Assembly: GCA_023846275.1 (NCBI GenBank)
Contig: CM043868.1
Coordinates: 9,319,653-9,383,652 of the forward strand
Length of the DNA stretch: 64,000 nt
Source of the DNA: Vanilla planifolia
Taxonomy: Eukaryota > Streptophyta > Magnoliopsida > Asparagales > Orchidaceae
Direction: 5' to 3'
Position numbers and translations under genes: made by a program. The notes below the pieces were generated by a model. It was not told the DNA's origin. It was given only the letters and a program-made list of their open reading frames with translations, and made no database searches. Of this stretch, positions 39,285 to 52,400 are shown one piece after another. Within the stretch, counting starts at the first letter, position 1. Every line of letters starts with the position of its first letter.

Positions 39285-41555
39285 TAGACAAAGCCAGATG
39301 TAAACAATGAAAAAAATAGAGAAATAAAAATATGCAACATTATGGGATGGATGAAGAGTGCTAGACTAAAAAAGAGAAAACACATATATTTGGCTCACAA
39401 AGATACCCTTTTTATGACTTTAATACTTAAAAAATATTTTTTTAATTATATTATAAGAAACAAAACTAATTATTGAGATGGATTGTCAACATAATAAGAG
39501 AAATGTTCCTAGGCCTAACATGAAAGACTATTGGGTAATTTTAATAATATAGTTGAAATGTAAAAATGAATAAATTAAGATGTGCTTAATTATTGCATGC
39601 TTACTTTTAAAACTACTTTGTCTATAATTAGCAAGAGACGACATGTTAGCTATTAGAACAAAAAAGATAGAATGCCTTATGAATAATACATTAATTGGAA
39701 TAAGGTATTCAGAATTGCAACCATCTAAACATCCAAGTTTAGAGTAAAGGTTTGGGGATTTTCCCTAATAAGTACTTTCCACCTATCTCAACCATAAGTA
39801 TTCATGCGAGCTATAATGATCAATTGTAAAATTTTCACAAAGTTGAGTTATGAACCCTCAAAACCATTTATCAAGATAAATTCACTAACTTGTGCCAAAT
39901 GTATGTTGAAAAGTTCATAATTAGTCAATCACACGTAAGGACACATGCATTAATATCCAATAGATGATAGATGATTTGACAGGCCAACAAGAGCATCATG
40001 ATGGTTTGCCATCTAAGAGAGAATAGTTTAATATAAAAATTTACTCATTATCTTCAATAGTATGTTAATTTCTTTTGTGTATTTAATAAGAAGAAGGATG
40101 AGAATGATGAATAAAGAGAATAAAAAGTTGTTTTCAATTATTGAAACTACTTTTATATATTATTTTCTATATGTGCACAATATTAGATTTTTTAATTCAT
40201 TATGCTTTATTAATAATTTTTTAGTGATTTAGGCATTTGTATTTTTGCATTAGATAGATATGTTCCCCAAAAAAGTTATTAAAATTATACTATTGGAAAT
40301 TAATCAACAACATTGATTTATATAATTGTAGTAAACTAAGACCATGGCAGCAATTAAAGTCTGCTACTACTGGCAGCAATTAGTGTCTGCTACTACTGGT
40401 TTATAGCAATGATCTTAACCTCTACCTGACATCTTTAGTAGTTGTCTAATCCATGTTTATAGATAGCATAATAATTACAAAAATATGGAACATTATGTGA
40501 TGATTGAATAGTGCCAGACAAGAAAAAGAGAAAACATATCTATTAGGTTCACAAAGATACAATTTTTATGACTTTAATACTTAAAAATATATTTTTATTT
40601 ATATTATAATAAGCAAAATTAATTATTGAGGTGGATCGTCAACATAATAAGAGAAAAGCTCCTAGGCCTTACATGGAATAATAGTGGATAATTTAAAAAA
40701 CATAGTTGAAATGTCAAAATGCATAAATTATGATGCACTTAATTATTACATGCTTACCTTTAAAACTTCATTGTCTATAATTATCAAGAGATGACATGTT
40801 AGCTCTTAGAACAAAAAAGATCAATGCCTTATGAATAACAATTTAATGAGAATAAGGTATTTAGAATTGCAATCGTCTAAACATCCAAGTTTAGAGTAAA
40901 GGTTTGTGGATTTTCCCTAACAAGTGCTTTCCTCCTATCTCTACCTTAAGCATTCGTGCGAGCTATAATGAGCAATAGTAAAATTTTTCTCAAAGTTGAG
41001 TTTTGAATCCTCAAAACCATTTATCAACATAAATTCACTAACTTGTACCAAATGTATGTTGAAAAGTTCATAATTTGTCACACACATGTAAGGAGACATG
41101 CATTAATATCTAATAGATGATAGATGATTTGACAGGCCAACAAGAGCATCATGATGGTTTGCTATCTAAGATAGAATAGTTTAATATAAATATTTACTCA
41201 TTATCTTCAACAGTATATTAATTTCTTTTGTGTATTTAATAAGAAGCATGATGAGAATGATGAATAAGAAAAATAAGAAGTTGTTTTCAATGATTGAACT
41301 ACTTTTATATTACTTTTTATATGTGTGCAATATTAGATTTTTTAATATATTATGATTTATTAATAGTTTTTAAGTGATTTAGGAATTTTTATTTTTGCAT
41401 TAGATAGATATGTACCCAATAACATTGATTAATATCACTGCAGTAAACTAAGACTATGGCAGCAATTAGTGTCCGCTACGAGTGGTTTATGGCAACGATC
41501 TAAACCTCTAACTTACATCTTTAGTAGTTGTTTAATCCATTGTTATACACATGTC
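39285..41555. repeat. 1.15-kb tandem direct duplication
   Basis: Two adjacent copies, about 39285-40440 and 40441-41555, are collinear with a period of about 1153 bp; for example the block GACAGGCCAACAAGAGCATC occurs at 39978 and 41131. Within the first copy a 26-bp unit beginning GGCAGCAATTA is itself doubled (40346-40371 and 40372-40397). No coding sequence. The end of each unit has a GGTTTATGGCAACGATCTAAACC-like block. Confidence 0.8.
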
Positions 41556-41788
41556 AAACAATTACAGAAATTGTGTTAAAACTTGACAGTAGATACCAAA
41601 TGAAGCAATTTTTTATCCGTTGCGTGCATCTATCAAAACGGCTTACAAACCGTTGCTGTAACTCTGAAAATTCCCGCTAAAATTTACTTTTTTTTCTAGC
41701 ACTTCAAACAATAGCTTTAATAATATTAACGGTCGAGGTTCTAAAATTGTGTCTCCAAAATATGATTTTTTTTTATTCTATAGTGATT
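41440..41788. mobile_element. Possible CACTA-type transposon terminus
   Basis: The stretch contains short GCAACGG / CCGTTGC-type inverted motifs (for example around 41620-41670) and ends with TTCTATAGTG near 41788, as CACTA elements end in TAGTG. The matching CACTA start was not located, so this is a weak call. Confidence 0.25.
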
Positions 41789-42793
41789 AACAATCCTCTC
41801 CTCAATCTTAATCTTGAAGTTTATAATAAATAACTCATTTTTGTTTAAAAATTGTGGTTAAGTTTTCATTTCTTTCCTTCAATCATTATTATTAAGAATT
41901 TTGCCATTAAAAACTACTTTTATTGGAAAGATTTGTAATAGGCGACAATATGAATGCAAAAAGATATTTTTTTTAAATTAGAGTTGTTTAATTAAATTGA
42001 GTTTATAAATAAAAAATGCTAATAATTGACATTTAAAAAGAAAATTTTCAAATGGTATCTTCACTAAATAGAAACGTAGACTGTTCATGGATATGAATCT
42101 CAAAGTTTATCAATCAAATTTTATTTTTATTTTAAAGTTGTGGTTATGCCTATGTAATTGTTGTGATGGAAAGAATATTTTATGGCAATTTTTGTAGGAA
42201 ACAACTTTTAAAAGGAGGAATATGAATAAAAAAGAAATTATTTTTAAATTTGAAATTGATAAAGATATAAACAACGAAATTACAAATGCGTATCTTATTT
42301 TTGGATTAAATAACATTTTATAAAAATTGGAAGTTTATTATGTGATTTATTATTCAAGAACTTATTTGTATTTTAAAATAGTGAATAAAAAAAAACTATT
42401 TTAGTAGAGTTTTGTAACAAAAGAAAATTAGAAGAATTCAGCATTAATACAAAAGATTTTTTTTAATTCGATTTTGGTTAAGGTAATTTTATAAAAGAAA
42501 ACTTAGAGCATATTTGATTAATTCAATGTCTATGTAAACTTTAAATTAATAAATTTTTTCATTTTTATTGTTTTTAATTTAAATTTTAAAAAGGGTATTA
42601 ACAATTAGCTATCTAAATTATATTTTTTAAATGATATCTTTCTGAATTAGGCAACTGCTAAACCGCTTATTAATATTGTTCGGGTTATTGCGCAACACTG
42701 GTCAAAAAGTAATCGATGAAATTGTAATGATCTGAATAAAATACGATCTAAAAACTTTGAATAATATTATAAATTTTGAATTTTCATTAAACC

Positions 42794-42953
42794 AAAAATA
42801 ATTAATCTTAATTTAATTAATTAAGAATTTCTTTTGTCTAAAAATAAACCTTTTGCGTTACGTGATCACTTATTTCTGCATCCACACGTTACCCACCTTC
42901 AAGCATTGCATTCACCAAACTGACCATGACTGCTTTTTACTGCCTATATATAT
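42794..42953 (+). promoter_or_regulatory. Proximal promoter and TATA box of PLR copy 2
   Basis: TATATATAT at 42945-42953 lies about 45 bp before the start codon. Upstream are two ACGT-core motifs (GTTACGTGATC near 42858 and CACACGTTACC near 42885) and an AC-type MYB motif ACCAAAC (42914-42920), typical of phenylpropanoid genes. The block 42794-42922 is absent from copy 1. Motif functions are inferred from known plant cis-elements, not shown here. Confidence 0.6.
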
Positions 42954-42955
42954 CC

Positions 42956-42972
42956 GAGAGAGAGAGAGAGAG
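42956..42972. repeat. GA microsatellite in the 5' leader of PLR copy 2
   Basis: A short (GA)n run lies between the TATA box and ATG. Copy 1 keeps only a shorter AGAGAGAG remnant to the right of the LINE. Confidence 0.85.
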
Positions 42973-42995
42973 TGAGTGAATGAGAAAAGATAGAA

Positions 42996-45900
42996 ATGGA
43001 GACAGAGATAGAGAGAAACGTTAAGGAGAAGAGCAAGGTTCTGGTGGTTGGTGGAACAGGGTACCTTGGGAGAAGGTTGGTTGGTGCAAGCTTAGCTGCA
43101 GGGTACCCAACATTTGTGCTGCATCGGCTGGAGATCGGCGTCGACATAGAGAAGGTGCAGCTGCTACTGTCCTTTAAACAGCAAGGAGCTCGCCTCGTGG
43201 AGGGTTCGTTCTCCGATCACCAGAGTCTCGTTGCCGCCGTCCGCCAAGTTGACGTGGTGATCTGCGCCATTTCCGGCGTTCACATCAGGAGTCACCATAT
43301 ACTTCTCCAGCTCAAGCTCGTCCATGCCATCAAAGAGGCGGGCAACATAAAGGTTAATGCTGGACTCTCTTGCTCTGTCTGTCAAAACTTTATCGAAAGA
43401 GCTTTGCTATAAAGTTTAATTAATTCATTAATTCTTAGGAATAATTAGTTTAGATTTTCAATATTTATTTATCCACTTAAACAAATAAAAAAACTTCTTA
43501 AATACTTTGTTTATCAATCATGTTTTAAACAATTTGTTTTAGCAAAAATTTCATTTGCAAAAGTACTTCCAAAAACATTGATTAATTTTAAATTTCATAA
43601 ATCTTTTGTTTGCGAATAGTTTATGAATTTAAAAAAGATTAGAAAAACTAAAAGTAAGCTTTAGGCCAATTAAAATAAAAATTTAAATAATAAAGTTTTT
43701 GTAAGAAAACACTTTAAAACAAATATTAAAAAAATCAAATTGAAATGTAAACTAATAAAGTCTCACTGTCATTTCATTTCATGCTTCCTTTTTTTCTCTC
43801 CTCATACCAAATATTCATTTATCTATTTGCTTCGTTTTTCTATTGCTTTCTTTTATCACCTTTCTTTATAAATAGTTAAATAATAAATTTTAAATTTATA
43901 AAATAGTTATTATTATTAATGATGGTGAAAAAAACAATCACAACAATATTCTCATAGAAAAAAAAAGTAGATAACCTAAAAAAAAAATATTTGGGTAAGA
44001 AGAAATTTGATTAAAAAAACTTGACACCTCTTTTCGACCAAGAACATTAATCAATCGTGCCATAAAAAACTCTTCAGAATTAAAAAAAACATTAAACTTC
44101 TTTTAATAATTTTACATTTTTGAAAAAAAAAAAAACATTATTGTCTCACTTGTTATTGTAACTTTTGAACCTCCACAAAACTAATTTCAAATTAAACTTA
44201 ATATAAGAGAATCTTATAACATTAATATGCCATCCTTTAAATTGTTAATACAAACGCAATTTCTATACGATTTATTTTTTAAATATTTTGTGTATTATAT
44301 TCCCAATTATTTATATGAAAAAAAATATTTATAGAAATAATTAACTTTTTAGTATTAGGATTATAATAACTTATCACTATATAAAAAAAAATCACACTTT
44401 TTGCTCTATTTATCTAATTTACCGTGTTCACCTCAAGTAACAAAGCATAAACAAATAGAAATTCTTAAATAGATTAAATGAGGTTTTGTGATTATACCAA
44501 ACTTCAAACAAAGCTATATTACATAATGCTTTTGTTTGAGGCAACCTAAGTAGGTAAATTAAGTAATAGCAATTTCTGCCAAAAATTCATTTGTTAATTT
44601 GTTCTCGTTCAACACATTTGAATTCATCTTAGTAATTGTTCTATTTTTCATTTCTTTAACTAAATTCTATTGATATTTTCTTGATTATTAATTATCAATG
44701 AATATCATGCTTCTTATAAAAAAACTTCAAAATTTATAAGATAAATATTCTCCTCTTTTATTGTTTATTAAAGTTTATGTTATACTTTCCTTCTTTATCA
44801 ATAAAAGTCTTAAATTTATGAAACTTTTCAAGTACTTCTAAGTTTTTTGATAAAAGACATCCAACTCTTATGAGTAAAATCATCAATAAATAATATCTAT
44901 CTTTATTTAAAGATAAAATATTTATTAATGCACAAATTTCAATAGTAATTAACTTTAAAACTTCATTGTCTCTCCAAATCTTACAAATTATATATGATTG
45001 TAGCTTTTGCTCTCCAAAAATACAAGAATATAAGACATACTAGTTAACATAAATAATTTAAAACATACAATTTACCAAAGTTTTTAATTCAATAATTCAA
45101 GTTCATTAAATTCAAATGATATAATAATAGTATCAAACTAAGTAACACCTTGCTTCACCACAATTAGGTGTTATTCTTTCGACTTGTTTTCATCTAAACT
45201 CAAGTGAGTTTTACTTTTTATATAATGACATTTCTCGAATGTCATTCATCTCAAACCCACTTCAACCATAACATACTTAATTATAAAGTTCTTATAAAAT
45301 CTTATACAAATTTGTTTTTAAATAGATTTTTGATATTTTTATGATCATGATATCCTATAAACAGATTAATATCTCTCTCCATTAATATTTAATATAAAAT
45401 AATTCTATTTGACACCCTTATAAGCCTTATAAACGAATCTCCTTATTTAAGGATTTCTCTCCCTCATGGCATCACCTAATGTCCACTCTTTGCTCCTTTT
45501 AGGTGTTATGTAAAGAGTCATCCTTAGCCTTCACCATTTGTTATAATATTTACAAAGCAATTACAGCTAACTTGATCTTAGGGCAACTCCAATGTCAAAA
45601 TTGTTAAAATTATAAAAAAGATGAAAAATGATCACAATATTTTTCTTGTAAAAGAAAGAAAAACAAAAAAAAAAGATAGAAATAGATATTTGGATACAAA
45701 TTTTTTAAATTAAAAAAACTATTAATTTGTTTTGCATGCACTATTATGTACATTCTGCTGGAATCATAAATGAGAACATAAACAATGTTTCATACCAAAA
45801 CTTTTCATAAAAATTTATCTGATATGATTCTATTCAAAATTTATTTAAAATTAATGTATCAAAAAATAAAAGTTTATCAACTTAAATGTTAAGTTAAGAT

Positions 45901-47463
45901 TAATCTATAAAAATTACGTCAATTCAAATTATTAAAAAAAGTGCATTAATTTAAAAAGTATAATTATATAACTTATATTGTCATATGAATTTTAAAAACC
46001 AACAGAGCGAGGAGTAATAAAGTTTAAACATTCTCTCTCTTCCTGTCCCTTTTTTTTTCTCTCTCTCAACAGAGGTTCTTGCCCTCCGAATTTGGGACTG
46101 ATCCCGCAAGAATGGCACACGCATTGGCCCCTGGAAGAGTAACCTTTGACGATAAGATGGTGGTTAGGAAGGCAATAGAGGAAGCCAACATTCCCTTTAC
46201 TTACGTCTCTGCGAACTGCTTCATGGGTTATATCGTTGGTGGCCTTTGCCAACCAGGAAAGATAATCCCTTCAAGAGAAAGCGTAAGCTTGCTTGGAGAC
46301 GGCAACGTGAAGGGTAAGCCTTGCATCTACACTCAGTAAAGGTACATTTATTTTGGAATGATATTATGTTAAATTATTTAGGATTAGTATAGATCAAGTT
46401 TAAAAACCAAGTTTCAATCTATATTTAAAAAAAATAAAACTCTCGTTTAATTTTATTGTTATCAAACACTTCTTAAATAAGTTTTTCAACCAACTTGATC
46501 TTGGTTATCCATTCCTTTTATTATCAAGTTGTGAACACATGCTAACATCAAATCAACCTAGTTCAATGGCAACATAAAGTTCCCAAGGTTTAGTCATATG
46601 GCCCAAACAACCTTCGGAATATTTTTCTTGAGTTACCTCATATCTAATCTATGGACAACTACCATGCAGCTCCTTCACAATAGCTTTCAATATCTTCTGA
46701 AGACTTTATCAAAGTCATTTTCTGATCAAATTTTTAAAAAACTTCTAAAAACTGTAAAAACATCTACTATAATAATTGTTATAATTGGTTTTAGCTATAA
46801 GTATTATTTTTGCTAAACCCAAGGATCTTTTGCCACTTCTATCCCTTATATTATTTGACATTAGTCAATCTTTTGGAGGAAGAGTTATGATTTTTCTTAG
46901 TCTTTTTTATCATGTATTTTTTCTTTTCTTTTATATTTTTTTATCATTTGTATGTGTCAATCTAACATTCTCAAATTTCCTGTGAACACTTTTCATGAAA
47001 TGCTTATTTATTGTTCCATTGTAGCAATCTATGTTGACGAGGATGACATTGCAACATACACCATCAAGACAATCAATGACCGACGAACACTAAACAACAC
47101 CTTGTATATTAGACCACCTGAGAACATACTCTCACAAAGAGAAGTGATTAAGGCCTGGGAAGAGCTCATTGGTAAGGAGCTCAAGCAGACCAACATTTCA
47201 AAAGAGGACTTCCTTAATATCATTAGAGGTGAATGGATGAAACTTTTTCCTTTCAAACTATTTATAGAACTCATAATGGGCTTTGCTTACATCTTTCAGA
47301 GCAAGTATATGAACAACAAGTTGGCCTGGGACACTACTACCATGTCTTCTATGAAGGTTGTTTGACAAATTTTGAGATAGGGGATTTGGGGGAGGAGGCT
47401 TCGAATCTATATCCTGAGGTTGCATATACTCGAGTCAAGGATTATTTGAAGAGTTATTTGTGA
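42996..47463 (+). CDS. PLR: Pinoresinol-lariciresinol reductase, copy 2
   Basis: Exons are 42996-43352, 46073-46313, 47025-47228 and 47300-47463. All introns are GT-AG and the exon lengths (357, 241, 204, 164) are identical to copy 1, giving 321 aa. The enzyme is an NADPH-dependent NmrA-type reductase that converts pinoresinol through lariciresinol to secoisolariciresinol in lignan synthesis. It shows GGTGYLG (19-25), Arg44, RFLPSEFG (120-127), catalytic Lys147 in TFDDKMVVRKAIEE, YVDEDDIATYTIK (202-214), RPPENILSQRE, and GLGHYYHVFYEGCLTNFEIG near the C terminus. All of these are as expected for a working PLR. One departure is Leu45 where the family has Pro after Arg44. Intron 1 is 2720 bp, double that of copy 1, because of a copia fossil. 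TATA box and AC-type promoter motifs are in place, so this is the copy most likely to be expressed. Stereospecificity cannot be read from sequence alone. Confidence 0.93.
44380..45020 (-). mobile_element. Ty1/copia integrase-region fossil in PLR copy 2 intron 1
   Basis: On the minus strand the region resembles the copia pre-integrase and integrase core (FGKQ-, WRA-, DDFT-, PTKAL- and YE.WYG-like blocks). It is badly broken. It lies antisense to the gene in intron 1 and accounts for much of the extra intron length compared with copy 1. Its exact ends and LTRs were not found; the insertion as a whole may span about 44300-45580. Confidence 0.6.
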
Positions 47464-49484
47464 ACTTCTTTCTAAAACTTAGTGATGATGTCATGTGTTA
47501 ATGGGTGCTTTTTTGCTTGTTGAGTTCTAATGTATTTTGAGTCGGAATAAGGAAGCTTGTAATTCTATGGTTAAAACAATGCATTGTGTTTCTAATTAGT
47601 TTGTCACAATTGTTTAGGCCTATATTAAAACTAAGTTCAACACATAGGCTTTTGCAATTTGCTTAACTTAAAAAGTTATGACATTTCTTTTTTTTAGATT
47701 AAGAATTATGTTGGTATGTAAATCAATTCATGGGTGATGAAAAATAAAACAAAATATGAAGTAAAAAAGTGAGTTATCTTAGCATCAAAAGACTCGTGGA
47801 GTCGTTGAGGTCTCAAGATGGTGGCCTTAAATAGTTGACTTTGGAAAGTCTTAAGATAGGATCATGGTTGTTAGAAGCATGGTATGGTCTTGAGATATTA
47901 ATTACTTGAGTGGATTCAATCCATGACCTTAAGTAAGTGTTGAACATTCATCATGACTTGAGTGCTTTGTAGGTCCATTGTTCGTTTTAGGAAGTTAGTT
48001 TGCAAGAAGAAAAATATTATTTAGGTAAAAAAATAGTTCTCATTTGAAACTGATTACTAAGCCTCAAATTTTGGAGACAATCAACCACATTCAAAAGTAA
48101 ATTAATAAAAAATTTCCTCCAAGCATCATTGCCTCTCCTACTTTATTGCCAAATGTTATTTGCACAACTTCTATTTATACATCCAATCTTATAAACTTGA
48201 TCAAATTCCAATCTAGTTGTATAACATATATCTATCAAAGGCACTTTGTTATCATGCATTTAAAACAATATTGACACTTCTATCTATAATTCCTCAAGTA
48301 CAAAAATTAAATCAATTATTGTGGTAATTCTATCATAACTAACAAAAAAATGTGTACATATCTATTATGTTTTTGAAACAAACCACTAATAAGATAATCA
48401 CATTGATAATATATTCTTAAACTTTCATATTAAAAATTTAAAAAATTATCAAAAATTAGGTAGCTTTTATAGAAATAATAAACTAGTCATAATAATTATT
48501 AACATTTCATAATCAAATCACCATCTAAAGACCACAAAAATCAAAATAAGAAGATAGACACAATAGAATCAAAACACAAAAGATTGATGCGGAAACCTTG
48601 TAAGAAAAAACAAAATTTGAGGGAAGTCGGAGAAGGGGGATGGCCTTTCAAAAACCTTGGAGTGATTAGAAACTAAAATCCTTAATAAATCAAGGAGACT
48701 TGTTGCGAACACGTAGCAACATAGTAGATAAGTGATTTCCAAGACTCAAGAAGAGATGTTTTTGATCTATAAGTAGAGGAGTTCTTTATTAACAAAAACA
48801 AGTTATAGAATAACATTTGGTATTAAAAGAAAAATTAGGGATACAATGTTGGCAAACTAAGGTGAATGAAAGTATAGCAATGAAGTGAAGAAAATAAAAA
48901 TTACACTAGAGAATAATAATAATAATAATAAAAGAGTTTTGAGTGAAACAATAGTTAATGTAAAACTAGAATTGAACAATACTATTAAATTCATTAGGTG
49001 CTTTTAGAGAGAAATGCCTTGAACCAAAAGCAAGAATGAATAAGGTTGTCGTTGATGTGGTGGTGGCAAGGATGGAAGATTTATACTTGATGGACATGAT
49101 GAGCTTTCAAAATATGGTTGGGTTATTAATGTTATTGTTAATCAAGAAGAATTTAATACACATTTGCTAAATAAGATAGAGACATACCACACTTTAGCAA
49201 AGAGGACATTGGCAATTTGACATGACTTCAATCAACACACCATATTAAATTGGTCCAAATAGAATGTGTTTTTCCTCATTATAATCAATATGAGACCTTT
49301 ATTTCAACACTACTATAAAATAAGTCTTCATCTTATAAATTACAACCAAATGGGAACATCCTTAACAAAATAGTTTATTTCACTTTTCCTACACCTATAA
49401 TGAAGATGTTGATGTAATTTCTTTTGTGTAAAAAAGAAATTCTTCTCTTATTATATGCTCAACTTCTTAGAAAATAGGAGATGT
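47464..49484. repeat. 3' flank of PLR copy 2
   Basis: Collinear with 18069-20467 and, at its start, with 33320-33903. A short (AAT)n microsatellite at 48912-48930 is longer than the matching site after copy 1 (near 19911). No gene. Confidence 0.7.
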
Positions 49485-52400
49485 CCCATATTATGCACAC
49501 TATATCTTTAATATTTGTGATTGCCTGTACATAAGATAAAATAAAGATAAACTCAATTGATAAATGAATAGAAGAAGATAATTTAATGGATAATGATAGA
49601 TGACACATTCTCCAAAGGTACAATAATATGTCACACATCTTATTTAACAATTAGTTCACAACAAGAAAAAACCAAAAAGCATGAACTAGGTGATAATGAC
49701 TAACCATTGTGGTTTCTTTGAGAAATATTTTTTTTGATGGGATAAATAGCTACTCTTCTTTTCATAAATAAAATAATTAGGGTTGAGAATATGGTTTATT
49801 ATGTTTGTCATTAACTTTTTTGTTTCATCATCTTTTTGCTTTTCTTCTTTGTATTATAAATAAAACCTGGCCTCTCTTTTTTCCTCTTTATTTCACCAAT
49901 TAAGAAAACTAGGAAAATTAATTTAGCTACCCTAGGTCATAACTATGCCCATTCTATACTATATGGCTAAAATAACTTAAGAAAATAATCAATGAAAACA
50001 CTTCTCCTTCTTTTCCCATCCTTTCTTCTTCCTTGAGTAATAAGAGACAAAACTCTTATTTACATTATTGTTTATGTATCATTCACTCTATCACAATCTT
50101 CTTATCCCTCATCATGTGTCCATATACATGTCTTTGGCTTAGTTACTACACAATCAAGCCCTAACTCTATTACCATAATTAGGTTATTCAATGAATTTCA
50201 TGGGTTTTAAAAATAAATTAAAGCTTAAAGATATTTAGAACTATTCTAAATTAAAGGGGTAAGAAATTATCTATAATAGTTAATAAAAAATTTAATTACT
50301 TTAGTTCATGTTAATTTGATTAGAAAAGCTTGAAAATGTTAAACTCTATTACTGAATTTCTAATCACTCTCCCATTCTACTCTCTTATTAGCCCTTATCA
50401 TTCTTATTTATGCCTTAATTAGGCTCTTCTTCTTTTTAAAATTTTTTCTCATTCTATCTATCACTCTGCTACAATGCTCCTTTTCTTCATCTCTAATTGT
50501 CAAATCTCTCTTACTATTCATTCTCCTTTTTTTCACTCCAATGAAAAATTAGGCTCCATCATATTCATTATTGTATCTCTTTATTTGTAGTACATTTCAT
50601 AAGTTTAGGGATGTCACTACTAAGACAAGGATAATTTTGCGTCTTTTATTGATCATTTCTTTCTTTAGAGTCATTGTCATTCTTGTTGTCTTTGGTAATA
50701 ATAGTGTCTCTTCTTTAGTGTTGATTATGTTTTGACTAAAATTACAAGATATTGTTGGGATTTGCAAGAATGATGACCCATGGTGGGATCATCTCCTCTC
50801 CTTTGGTGAGTTTGATTATTATCAAAGTTTTGCAATTAATTATTGCTTTCATGTATTTTAGTTAATTATAATCATAGATATTGATATAAATCATTTTCGT
50901 TGATATAGATTAATAACATATTTAACATGGATTTCTTAATCCTTAATGTAAGCTAAATATGCATTAAATATAGATGATATTTTATGAGATAAAGTGTTCT
51001 TATTTAAATATAATATATAGATTTATTTTATTTTATTATAAATAAAATGTCTTAAGTGCTTTGTGGGAGCTTTGATCAAGGAATATTATAAGCTTAATTC
51101 AAATTATATAATTTCTTTGTTTTAATAATATTATATAATAATAACTTATGCCTTTATCTTTATAGATGTAACTCTTGAGCAAGTTAATTTGTTTATTTAG
51201 TTTATTCTACCAACAAAGTCATTCTTCATATGTTATTATTATATATTTTGAGTAGATGAAATATTGGTGTTATGCACAATTACAAATAAATTTGATCACA
51301 TGTAGCTTATTCTTCTTTATGTTGGTTCCTAAGAAGGCACACCAAGAGAGAGGTGAATTATTATTACAAAATTTAAAAATAAATTCTTTTGGTAAACTAA
51401 ATAAAGCTTTTATAACTAACCTAATTATATCGCACCTTTTGTTGATTTCTTTAAAACTTTTGCAAGATTATCAAGTATAGTACCTTTCAATAGCTATGAT
51501 AGAATGATCAAATGCAACAAGAATAATAAGTTGGTGAATGAGATGTAAGGTGTTTAGGTTGCTTGAATTAACCTCAAGCTTACATCCACCCCTATGCTAT
51601 CTAGCTGAGTACCATTATACTAATAACTCCATCATTGTATATGGGTGGAGAAACCTAATTATAAGTTGAGATTTTTCATAGATCATTTACAACCCCAATC
51701 TACTCAACATTATCCATGTGTGTGCTCGACCAATCCTCTCTACATTAAGCAACTCAAAGATGTAACCAAGAAACACAAATAAAAAGAACTAATATGAAGC
51801 ACAATCTCACATAATTTACGAAAAATATACAAATACAAATGAATAACTATAAATCAAACAATAATATTACAAATCTAATAGCTTTTTGATGTGCAAAGAT
51901 GATGTAATTTTTAGATTTCTTTAACTTTTAAACAATCTTGTTTGACATTGCTTTGAAATCAACTTCTTATGGAGACTAGAACTTTTGGGCTTAAGAATTC
52001 TCTCCTTAGTTTTCTTTAAAACTTTATCAATCAATTCCTTTAGTTTAGATTAGTATTTATAGTGTTTCAGTCCATAGGATTATTTAAGGATTGTTGAATA
52101 GCTATTTTAATGGCTAGATAATTTTTTTTATTGGATTAGTAATTAGACATTTTATGTTTTGCATGTACCATACATTATGCATGTTTTGAACTATGCATAT
52201 TGTGCATTAATAGAATAACATGTTATATGAACATCTCAAATTTTCTAAAGCTATGTTGTGTATTTCAATCATAATGAAAATGTTTTGCATGTACCATACA
52301 TTATGCATGTTTTGAACTATTCATATTGTGCATTAATAGAATAACATGTTATATGAACATCTCAATTTTTCTAAAGCTATGTTGTGTATTTCAATCATAA

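Noticed and set aside
49311-49330. CACTACTATAAAA near 49315 as the start of a CACTA transposon
   Set aside because: It lies in sequence shared with the copy 1 flank, and no matching TAGTG end or target duplication was found nearby.
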